A stretch of 64,000 bases of DNA from Bacteroidota bacterium (GTDB taxonomy: Bacteria; Bacteroidota; Bacteroidia; 2-12-FULL-35-15): the NCBI GenBank assembly GCA_025963775.1, contig JAOQAD010000023.1:1-64000 (forward strand), in the 5' to 3' direction. The translations under genes were made by a program, and so were the position numbers. Below, piece after piece: positions 51,017 to 59,400 of the stretch (position 1 is its first letter; every line of letters begins with the position of its first letter). Under the pieces are notes generated by a model. It saw only the letters and a program-made list of their open reading frames with translations, had not been told where the DNA came from and made no database searches.

Positions 51017-52036
51017 TTATTTTTTAGCATGGAGTTGCTTTTCGTACTGAGGAAGCAGGGATACAAATTTATCGATCGTTTTTGGAAGCGACAATTCACT
51101 CATTCCGCCGGCTGCATTTGCATGTCCGCCTCCGCTGAAATGTGCCCTTGCAAACTTGTTCACATCAAAGCTGCCTTTTGAGCGGAAAGAAGTTTTGATG
51201 ATGCCGTCACGCTCCACTAGAAATGCCGCAAAGCGGATCCCGGCAATGGACAATGCATAATTCACTACGCCTTCCGTATCGCCTTTTTTATAGTCGAAAC
51301 GCTTCAATTCTTCAGCGCTCAGTGAAAAGAAGGCGGTTCTGTATTCCGGCAATACCCTTAGTTTTTCGTTGAGGCAAAAGCCAAGCAGCTTTAATTTGCT
51401 TTCGGTATTGTCATCGTAAATGCGGTTGTGGATGGCTGCATTTTCAGCTCCTGCTTTGATCAGGTCGGAAAGGATCAAATGTGTTTTTGCTGTGGTGGAC
51501 GGAAAGCGGAATGAACCTGTATCGGTCATGATGCCCGTGTAGAGGCAGTTCGCAATGTCCTTATCCAGCAGCTTTTTATCGCCCATGAGGCTGATGAAAT
51601 CGTAAATGAGCTCGCAGGTAGAGCATGCTGCCACGCTGTGAAGCATGTAATCAGCAAAGTCTTCCGGCTGCAGGTGATGGTCAATGATGAACTTGATGGC
51701 AGAAGATGCCGACACCTCATCACCGAGCTTGTCGATCCGCTTCAGGGAATTAAAATCCAGGCAGAAAATGAGATCAGCCTTTGCCACCAGCTTTTTTGCC
51801 GCGCTGCCCTTTTTCTGAAAATCGAGGATCTTCTTCTCACCTTTCATCCAGTCGAGGAAGGAAGGATAATCATTGGGCGTGATCACGGTTACGTTGTGAT
51901 CTTTCTTTACCAGGTAATTGTACAGCCCGAGGGAAGAGCCGATGGCATCGCCGTCGGGCGACCAGTGGGTTACGATCACACTATTCTTCGGCTTGCTTAA
52001 CAGGGCCTTTACTTTTTTTACCTCGGTCGGATTCAT
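51017..52036 (-). CDS. DHH-family phosphoesterase, NrnA-like
   Basis: A 339-residue cytoplasmic enzyme that degrades short oligoribonucleotides and probably pAp. DHH domain: IVTHWSPDGDAIGSSLGL (metal site), IFCLDFNSLKRI, FIIDHHLQPEDFAD (the DHH motif) and YTGIMTDTGSFRFPST. DHHA1 domain: FSGGGHANAAGG near the C-terminus. It is the first gene of the minus-strand operon that continues into the four FKBP genes. The functional link may only be gene order. Confidence 0.94.
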   Translation of the reverse strand: MNPTEVKKVKALLSKPKNSVIVTHWSPDGDAIGSSLGLYNYLVKKDHNVTVITPNDYPSFLDWMKGEKKILDFQKKGSAAKKLVAKADLIFCLDFNSLKRIDKLGDEVSASSAIKFIIDHHLQPEDFADYMLHSVAACSTCELIYDFISLMGDKKLLDKDIANCLYTGIMTDTGSFRFPSTTAKTHLILSDLIKAGAENAAIHNRIYDDNTESKLKLLGFCLNEKLRVLPEYRTAFFSLSAEELKRFDYKKGDTEGVVNYALSIAGIRFAAFLVERDGIIKTSFRSKGSFDVNKFARAHFSGGGHANAAGGMSELSLPKTIDKFVSLLPQYEKQLHAKK

Positions 52037-52219
52037 TGATTTTTTTTAGAAAGGCGAATTTACAAATATTTCCGCTACCCGGGAATTGATATTGTTAAGG
52101 TATGCAAAAGAGGAGAAAGCATCCATCAAAAATATTTAGCATTATTCTCACACAGCAAAGCCTATTTTTTTCTAATTTCGCAGCCGATTTCAACGAATCT
52201 TAAATCAAAAAAACAAAGA

Positions 52220-52639
52220 ATGACAACAAACAGAACATTTACAATGATCAAACCGGATGCAGTGGCAAACGGTTCTATCGGTGGAATTTTAAAAATGATC
52301 AACGAAGCAGGATTCCGTATCGTTGCAATGAAATACACAAAGCTTTCGGCTGATGCTGCAGGCAAATTCTATGAAATTCACAAAGAGCGCCCGTTCTACG
52401 GCGAGCTGGTTGATTATATGTCCTCAGGCCCTATCGTTGCTGCGATCCTTGAAAAAGAGAATGCAGTGGCTGATTTCAGGAAGCTGATCGGTGCAACTGA
52501 TCCAACAAAAGCTGAAGAAGGAACTATCCGCAAGATCTACGCTAAATCCATCGCAGCAAATGCTGTTCACGGATCAGACAGCGATGAGAATGCACAGATC
52601 GAAGGAGATTTTTATTTCTCCTGGCTCGAGCGTTTCTAA
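52220..52639 (+). CDS. ndk: nucleoside-diphosphate kinase
   Basis: Ndk balances nucleoside triphosphates by phosphate transfer through a histidine. The 139 residues match the family: [20 protein letters not shown] at the start, [39 protein letters not shown], and the active-site [14 protein letters not shown] with the phospho-His. It points away from the DHH gene. A near-consensus -7 box TAATTTCG lies at 52173-52180 and a terminator follows. Confidence 0.98.
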   Translation: MTTNRTFTMIKPDAVANGSIGGILKMINEAGFRIVAMKYTKLSADAAGKFYEIHKERPFYGELVDYMSSGPIVAAILEKENAVADFRKLIGATDPTKAEEGTIRKIYAKSIAANAVHGSDSDENAQIEGDFYFSWLERF

Positions 52640-52653
52640 GGCTCCATCTATTG

Positions 52654-52690
52654 AAAGATCCTTCTCCAAAGCGGGGAAGGATCTTTTTTT
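52654..52690 (+). terminator. rho-independent terminator of ndk
   Basis: A 14-base stem with one mismatch (AAAGATCCTTCTCC/GGGGAAGGATCTTT) and a T run, 14 bases past the stop. Confidence 0.9.
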
Positions 52691-52827
52691 ATCCTCTCCC
52701 GGGGAATCAATTCCTCATCCCTGCTTTAACAGCATCAGCTGAAAAGCCCTGTTAACATTGATTTTTATCATTTTCACAACAGGGAACAAAATTTTATTTA
52801 CGTTTTGAAACTAAAAAACCAAAACGT

Positions 52828-52998
52828 ATGAAAAAGCAATATCTTTTATTATCAGCGCTTGGACTGCTTGCAACCAGCTTTTCGGGCTGTGAAGTGGTTG
52901 GCGGAATTTTTAAAGCCGGCATGGTGTGGGGAATCATCCTTGTACTGCTGGTTGTATTCGGACTGATCTACCTCTTTACCCGCGGAGGAAGAAAATAG
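52828..52998 (+). CDS. 56-residue membrane lipoprotein
   Basis: A 56-residue protein I read directly (MKKQYLLLSALGLLATSFSG start). The signal peptide ends in SGC (Cys21), then EVVGGIFKAGMVWG and one membrane helix (IILVLLVVFGLIYLF) with a basic end (TRGGRK). Tiny proteins with the CEVVGxIFKAG motif are common in Bacteroidota; I recall some being labelled phosphatidate cytidylyltransferase, which this size cannot support. Function unknown. It starts 14 bases before the end of the gap to the AI-2E-type gene and is probably co-transcribed with it. Confidence 0.85.
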   Translation: MKKQYLLLSALGLLATSFSGCEVVGGIFKAGMVWGIILVLLVVFGLIYLFTRGGRK

Positions 52999-53012
52999 TT
53001 TAAACCCAACTT

Positions 53013-54182
53013 ATGTTACTTACAGATAAACAGGCAACAAAATTACCTGCCTATATTGCATTTTCGCAGGTTACAATAGGCATACTGGCATTTTTTTACC
53101 TCATCTTCATCGGCCAGGATATCCTGATACCGCTTGTTTTTGCGCTGATCATCTCTATTCTCCTCAACCCGGTCGTAAATTTTTTAACCCGGAAAGGGCT
53201 GAACAGGGTGATCGCCATTCTCTTCAGCATTACGCTGCTCATCGTGGTGGTAGGCGGGATCCTTTATTTTATCGGTTCCCAGCTTACGCTTTTCAGTGAT
53301 GCCTTTCCGCAGCTGAAGGAAAAATTCAATGCACTAACGAGCGATGCGCTGAACTGGTGCTCGCAAACGTTCAAGATCAACAGGTGGAAACTGAATACCT
53401 GGATCACCGATAAAAAAGGTGAGACCATGAACAATGCGGGAAGCATGATCGGCGGGGCACTTACGACCATCAGTGGATTTTTCATCCTCGTGTTCCTGAT
53501 CCCGGTTTACATTTTCATGTTCCTTTTTTACAAGCCCCTGCTGCTTGATTTTGTGTCGCAGATCTTTAAAAAGGACAAGCACGGGGCAGTTGCAGAAGTA
53601 CTGGCAAACACCAAATCGCTGATCCAAAGCTACCTCGTGGGCCTCCTGATCGAGATGCTGATCGTTGCCACGATGAACTCCACGGCTTTGCTGATCATCG
53701 GCGTGGATTACGCCATTCTTTTCGGAATTATCGGCGCTATTTTAAATCTTATTCCGTACATCGGCGGCGTAATCGCAATTGCTTTGCCAATGGCCATGGC
53801 CTTTATCACGCAAACGCCGATGAAAGCGCTGTTTGTGCTGCTGGCCTATTGCGTGGTGCAGCTGATCGATAACAATTTCCTGATCCCGAAGATCGTAGCA
53901 TCGAAAGTAAAAGTGAATGCGCTGATTTCGATCGTGGTGGTGCTGATCGGCGGGGCTTTGTGGGGAGTTGCAGGCATGTTCCTGTCCATTCCGCTTACGG
54001 CGATCTGCAAGGTGGTGTTCGACAAGATCCAGCCATTGAAGCCGATCGGCTTTCTCATTGGCGATACCATGCCGCCTATCGGGCAGGACCTGCTGAAAGT
54101 GTACAGGGTGAAGCCTGTAGTGGATGAAAAAAAAGCAGCGGAGGAAGATCCTAAAAAACAAAAAAAAAATATTAAGAAATGA
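53013..54182 (+). CDS. AI-2E family transporter (PerM-like)
   Basis: A 389-residue inner-membrane protein with seven to eight helices. The typical blocks are DILIPLVFALIISILLNPVV near the start, LLIGVDYAILFGIIGAILNLI then PYIGGVIAIALPMAMAFI, and NNFLIPKIVASKVKVNALIS with VGALWG changed to IGGALWGVAGMFLSIPLTAI. The family includes TqsA (AI-2 export) and PerM permeases; substrate is not decidable here. The C-terminal tail is lysine-rich. Its stop overlaps the next start by 4 bases (ATGA). Confidence 0.93.
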   Translation: MLLTDKQATKLPAYIAFSQVTIGILAFFYLIFIGQDILIPLVFALIISILLNPVVNFLTRKGLNRVIAILFSITLLIVVVGGILYFIGSQLTLFSDAFPQLKEKFNALTSDALNWCSQTFKINRWKLNTWITDKKGETMNNAGSMIGGALTTISGFFILVFLIPVYIFMFLFYKPLLLDFVSQIFKKDKHGAVAEVLANTKSLIQSYLVGLLIEMLIVATMNSTALLIIGVDYAILFGIIGAILNLIPYIGGVIAIALPMAMAFITQTPMKALFVLLAYCVVQLIDNNFLIPKIVASKVKVNALISIVVVLIGGALWGVAGMFLSIPLTAICKVVFDKIQPLKPIGFLIGDTMPPIGQDLLKVYRVKPVVDEKKAAEEDPKKQKKNIKK

Positions 54183-54403
54183 TACTTCAGCTGAACCCGA
54201 GCATCATGGTCGAAACCCCGCTGGGAACGGGCCATGCTATTTTTATCATTGATTACGGCATTCACCAGAATACCTGCTGGATCGTTGCGCTGCAAAAGGA
54301 TGGCGTGATCAAGCATTTCGACTGCAATGATATCATCCTTTCCACCAATTATACTTACGGACTGAATCTCACAAAGAACAGCAACCATCCGCCTGAAAAA
54401 TAA
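54179..54403 (+). CDS. conserved 74-residue protein of unknown function
   Basis: A small soluble protein with no signal peptide. The sequence (NPSIMVETPLGTGHAIFIID, YGIHQNTCWIVALQKDGVIK, HFDCNDIILSTNYTYGLN) looks like a compact beta barrel. I recall similar short proteins from Bacteroidota and phages but no function. It is coupled to the AI-2E-type permease by the ATGA overlap. Its stop abuts the stop of the convergent DUF2779 gene. Confidence 0.75.
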   Translation: MILQLNPSIMVETPLGTGHAIFIIDYGIHQNTCWIVALQKDGVIKHFDCNDIILSTNYTYGLNLTKNSNHPPEK

Positions 54404-55888
54404 TTATTCTCCTTTGCTGGCCTCCAGCACCTCAAACACCTTTACCATGGCCAGCGTATCCATCTTACAGTATTCAAGCAGCTGTTCGCGCACTTCAAGG
54501 ATCTTAAACATGTCCGTTTCCCGCTGCAGCTTTTCAAAAGCGATCATGGCGATGCTTCCGCTGGAGATCTTCAGGCTGGCATAGCTCAGCTCAGGCACAA
54601 TGGCTGGCAGCAGGTTCTTGATCGAAAAGGAATTTTTCATGGCGGGATGATAAAAGCTTTTTTCCTGGAAAGGCTGCATCAGGTCGACAATCCTGCTTAA
54701 GCGATTATCAATTGCTTCGCTGAATTCCGGGAAATCCTTTTTCAATCCGTTCAGTACATTCCTTTCCATTAAGGCATCGAATACGAGAATGGTTCCCTGT
54801 CCTTCGGTATGCTTCAGCAGACTTTCAATAAAAGTTTTCCGCGGATCAAAGCCCTGCTCGGCAAGGAACTCGATGTGCTTTGCCTCTTCCCTTTCATGTG
54901 TCTTGTAATGCAATGAAAACTGGAAGGGCAGGTGCTGGTAGGGTTTGGTGCCATTGTAGACCGGGATTGCAGGCATGAAGGTCTCAAAGTCCATGAAATA
55001 CACAGGGTACGAGATCTTACCGAGGAACAGCTTCAGCGCTTCCTTATCGATCAGCGGCTCGCCTGTTTTAACGGCATTGATATGAATATTGGCATTTTTT
55101 CCAAGCAGGTTCTCTTCCGGAATTTCCGGGATGGTTTTAAAGCCTGCATCATAAAGCGCGAACTGGTCCGCTTTGGAAATTCCTGTGATCTCGAAGACAG
55201 AATTAGGGGGAACATTCTTCCAGCAGGTGCTCATAAAATCGCAATTGTAGGGACTGAAGCAATGCTCGCCGATCCTCATTTCCGGCATTTTCGGGTCGGC
55301 AGCCACCAGCTTCGATTGTGCGATCTTTTCCGAGATCATCGCCTGGTTGGAAAGGGCTTCTTTTTTAACAGAACGGAAAGTAAACAAACCATGCGGATCC
55401 ACATCACCTTTCCTTACGTATTGATTATTGATAGTGATCAGTGAAATATCCTCAAGGGGCAAGCCGGAATTGGTGATCACCCAATACTGTAGGGAAGCAT
55501 CAAGGAGATAGGTCTGCGAGATCTTCGTGGAGCTTTTCACTTCGTAGGCATACCAGCTTCCTTCTTTTTTAACAAGGATATCGAGGATGGCAAGCACCTG
55601 TTCGAACTGGAAGGCTGCTTCGTAGATCACCTCTGCACCGGAACTGATCAGCTCATGCGTGCGTTCAACCGCAGCCGGATTATCGGAGCGCCGCGCCGGT
55701 GTGGCATCTGTCCCGCCCGGGAACAGCTGCTGCGCAAACACCCCGACATTGCTTCCGCGGTTAAAGATCGATTGCTGCTCGGCAGAAGGCGCATCCCGCA
55801 GCTGGATAAAATTCTTATACAGGTACAGGGATTTGGCGCACTGCAGCCCGCGCAGAAAGGTAGATTTACTCAGGATATGCTTTTCCAA
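54404..55888 (-). CDS. DUF2779 protein: Fe-S PD-(D/E)XK nuclease plus DEDD exonuclease
   Basis: About 494 residues from the TTG at 55888. A TTG at 55912 gives a longer reading but lies inside the promoter -7 box (55910-55917). The N-terminal half resembles Cas4/RecB-type nucleases: Cys17 (GLQCAKSLYL), Asp103 (AILDILVKK), Glu116 and Lys118 (AYEVKSS), then Cys210, Cys216 and Cys222 (EHCFSPYNCDFMSTCW), the one-plus-three cysteine layout of an Fe-S cluster. The C-terminal half has an RNase H-like exonuclease pattern (YFMDFETFMP with Asp300 and Glu302; LVFDALMERNVL; LEYCKMDTLAMVKVF). DUF2779 has no established function that I know of. Confidence 0.85.
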   Translation of the reverse strand: MEKHILSKSTFLRGLQCAKSLYLYKNFIQLRDAPSAEQQSIFNRGSNVGVFAQQLFPGGTDATPARRSDNPAAVERTHELISSGAEVIYEAAFQFEQVLAILDILVKKEGSWYAYEVKSSTKISQTYLLDASLQYWVITNSGLPLEDISLITINNQYVRKGDVDPHGLFTFRSVKKEALSNQAMISEKIAQSKLVAADPKMPEMRIGEHCFSPYNCDFMSTCWKNVPPNSVFEITGISKADQFALYDAGFKTIPEIPEENLLGKNANIHINAVKTGEPLIDKEALKLFLGKISYPVYFMDFETFMPAIPVYNGTKPYQHLPFQFSLHYKTHEREEAKHIEFLAEQGFDPRKTFIESLLKHTEGQGTILVFDALMERNVLNGLKKDFPEFSEAIDNRLSRIVDLMQPFQEKSFYHPAMKNSFSIKNLLPAIVPELSYASLKISSGSIAMIAFEKLQRETDMFKILEVREQLLEYCKMDTLAMVKVFEVLEASKGE

Positions 55889-55909
55889 AACCGTTGTGTG
55901 ATTAGGTTG

Positions 55910-55917
55910 CAAAATTA
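55910..55917 (-). promoter_or_regulatory. -7 box of the DUF2779 gene
   Basis: On the minus strand TAATTTTG, an exact TAnnTTTG match, 21 bases before the TTG at 55888. It contains the other in-frame TTG, so that codon cannot begin the protein if this promoter is used. Confidence 0.45.
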
Positions 55918-56111
55918 AGAATTTAACAGGGCGGCCGTTGTTAATAATTTTAATCCTTCAAAAAATACTATTTATCCGGAAAAAACAAAGACAAAGCGAC
56001 AAAAAACCTGATTAGCCGCTTTTACAGGCAACTGTTCTTTCACAATTACAACCATTTCTTCGTTTCTTACGTCTTTATTCGATACTATTGTATAACCAAG
56101 CATTCCCCCTA

Positions 56112-56474
56112 ATGAAAAAATTTACGGTAAGCACAGGAGTTTTTATAACACTGTTATCCTTTTCAGGATTCTCATCCTTTGCTCAAACACCTGCACCTTC
56201 TGCTCCATCATCGATTCCGGCAGTCGCAAAACATGCAGATGCGAACAGGTTTGAATACATTATTTCAGGCTTAAGCACTGCAACAGAAGCAACTGACCTT
56301 GTTACACTTTTCAAAGGCCGCCCCGGCATTATTGATGCGGTGACCGATCTCAGTAATCATACAGTCACGGTTTACGCACCGGCAAACATGCCGGAAACAG
56401 ACATCCGGGAGATCCTGAAATTTGCAGGAAAGACCATTATCCGTGATCCGAAAGAGATCACAAAGTTTTACTAA
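56112..56474 (+). CDS. small exported protein with ferredoxin-like (HMA-like) domain
   Basis: A 120-residue exported protein from the ATG at 56112 (MKKFTVSTGVFITLLSFSGF signal). The last 80 residues (FEYIISGLSTATEATDLVTL, FKGRPGIIDAVTDLSNHTVTV, PETDIREILKFAGKTI) follow the strand-helix-strand order of heavy-metal-associated domains, but there is no CxxC. So it probably does not bind metal and may be a protein-interaction domain. It ends 19 bases before the giant surface protein, so the two are likely co-transcribed. Confidence 0.7.
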   Translation: MKKFTVSTGVFITLLSFSGFSSFAQTPAPSAPSSIPAVAKHADANRFEYIISGLSTATEATDLVTLFKGRPGIIDAVTDLSNHTVTVYAPANMPETDIREILKFAGKTIIRDPKEITKFY

Positions 56475-56493
56475 TCGATATTCCCCCTACTCT

Positions 56494-59400
56494 ATGAAGA
56501 ATCGTTCATTTACCAGGATATTATTCCTGTTCATTACCGTTTTCCTTTGTTTTACGCGATCGCAGGCACAAGTCACCATTGTCAATTATGATTTTAATTC
56601 AGGTGCGAGCTATGCGGCAATGAGCCCGGCTCTTGCTTCCGGGGTTACCTGCTCGGTATCATCCACAGAGGCTTTTGCAACACTTGGCGGAACAGCTTCC
56701 GGCGGAGCAGCATTCACTGCAAACGCCACAGCAGGCAATGCTATTGATATGGCTAATTCTTCCGGAACGAACACAAGGTACTGGACATTTTCACTGGGCG
56801 GGGCCAGCTTAAGCACCTATACAACCTTCAAGGTTTATTTCCAGGCACAGCGCTCAAATACCGGGGCACAGACAATAACTGTTCAGTACAGCCTGAATGG
56901 CGGGGCCTATACTGCGTTTGCATCCAACACCATGAGCCCGGGAAACGCAAGCTACGTGGAGGCGACCTTTACGCTGCCAGCTGCCGTGAACAACCCCACA
57001 ACGCTCGACCTCCGGCTTTTTGCAAGCGCAGCCAGCGGAACAGGAACACTCAGGATCGATAACTTTGAGGTGCAGGCAGTTTCAGCACCCTGCACGGGCA
57101 CTCCTACAGCCGGAACTGCTGCAGCATCCGTTACTTCTGCCACCTGCTCAACAAACAGTAGTTTAAGCCTTAGCGGCTATACCACACTTACAGGCATTAC
57201 CTTTCAATGGCAGTCGTCGCCCGACGGCAGCACCTGGACCAATATCGGGGGCGCTACTGCTTCCACATACAGTGCTACGGGAATTACCGCAACCACTTAT
57301 TACAGGTGCGTGGTTACCTGCAGCGGCAGCGGGCTCTCCGCCAATTCAACTTCCGTTACCGTTACGATAAATGTACCTGTAGGCGGAACAGCCGCAGCTT
57401 CAGCTTCTCCTATCTGTATTGGCGGCTCCAGCACCATCTCCTTATCCGGTGCAAGCACCAGCGGCATTACGTATCAATGGCAATCATCGCCGGATAACAG
57501 TACCTGGACAAACATAGGAGGCGCAACAGCATCCACTTATGTGGCGAGCCCTGTCACAAACACTTACTATCGCTGTACACTAACCTGCTCTGCCCCGGCA
57601 AGCACGGTGGTTAATTCTACCAGCGCACTGGTAACTGTGAGCGCAGCCCCGGGATATACAACTCTTCCATACAGCCAGAGCTTTGAAGGTCCATGGCTCA
57701 GCTCCTGCGGTACAAGGGATATTCCGGATGCTTTCTGGAATAACAGTCCGAATACCGGCAACAACTCCTGGCGAAGGAATGATGACGGTGTTGCTGCTGC
57801 TTCCTGGTCAAGCAGCAACGGGATCTATTCACCCGTGAGCACACTCGGATCTTATTCCGCGCGCTTTCACAGCTACGATGCAGCTTCTGGCTTGCAGGGC
57901 AATTTCAACCTGTATGTAGACTGCAGTCCGGCCGGCACCAAATTGCTTACCTTCGACTATATCAGCACTTCCGGAACGGATGGAATGGTTGTGCTGCAGT
58001 CGACCGACGGGGGAAGCACATTTCCAACAACGCTGGCCACTTATACAACGGCCGGATCATGGACCAATGAATCCATCAATATCACATCCACATCTGCCAC
58101 AACAGTGATCCGTTTCAGGGCTACTTCCGATTTCGGGACAACGGATATAGGAATGGATAACCTGAACATTTTACTGCCATGCACAGGAGCACCTACGGCA
58201 GGTACGGCAAACGCTTCACCAAACACAACCTCCTGCTCTTCGCTTACAAGCACGCTGACAGTTTCCGGCTACACCGCAGCAGCAGGGATCACTTTCCAAT
58301 GGCAATCGTCGCCGGATAACTCCACCTGGACAAACATTGCAGGTGCCACGTCCGCTTCATATACGGCAACTGTAAGCAGCACCACTTATTTCAGGTGTGT
58401 TGTGACCTGCAGCAATTCAGGGCTTACTGCCAATTCGGCGAGCACACTGGTAACTTCAACGGCGGTCATTCCTTCCAACGATGACTGTACCAATGCCACT
58501 ACGCTTATTTCAGGTGCTACATGTAATCCCACTGCCGGTACCATTGCCTGTGCCTCTGCTTCTGCCCAGGCAAATGCATGCTCCGGAACTCCCGACGATG
58601 ATGTATGGTATAAATTCGTGGCAGTATCCACTACGCAGTTCATCACCATTTCAAATGTTTTGGGTTCCACAACCGACCTTTACCACTCAGTGTACAGCGG
58701 AACCTGTGCTGCTCCCGGAACAGCACTTGTGTGCAGCGACCCGAACAGCAGCACGGTTACAGGCCTTACTGTGGGTAATACATATTATATCAGGGTATTC
58801 AGCTGGGCCTCTACCGGCGGCCAGACTTCCACATTTGATATTTGCGTAACCGGCTGTACCGGCACGCCTGCAAATGATAATTGTACAGCGGCTACCACGC
58901 TGGTGGCAGGAAGCACCTGCAGTTCCACTGCAGGAACCATTGCCTGCGCAACTGCCTCCACCCAGGCAAACGGATGCTCCGGAACCGCCGATGACGATGT
59001 ATGGTACAAGTTCGTTGCAACAGCCACCACGCATTACGTTAACCTTACAGGTGTTTCAGGAACCACCACCGACCTTTATCACTCTGTGTATGGAGGAACC
59101 TGCGCTTCTCCTGGAACAGCACTTGTATGCAGCGATCCGGACAACAGCACGGTTACCGGCCTTACCATCGGTAACACCTATTACATCCGGGTATTCACCT
59201 ACACTTCAACCGCCAACCAGAACACGAGCTTTAACATTTGTGTTACAGGATGTTCAGGAGTTCCGGCCAACGATGACTGTACAAATGCCACTACACTTAC
59301 TTCTGCGCTTACCTGCAGCACAACGCCAGGCACGATCGGCTGCTCCACTGCTTCCCCGCAGCCAAACACCTGCGGAAGCGGAACGGCTGATGATGATGTG

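Noticed and set aside
51010-51099. Longer N-terminus for the first FKBP lipoprotein
   Set aside because: It would overlap the DHH gene by up to 83 bases and push the signal peptide away from the start.
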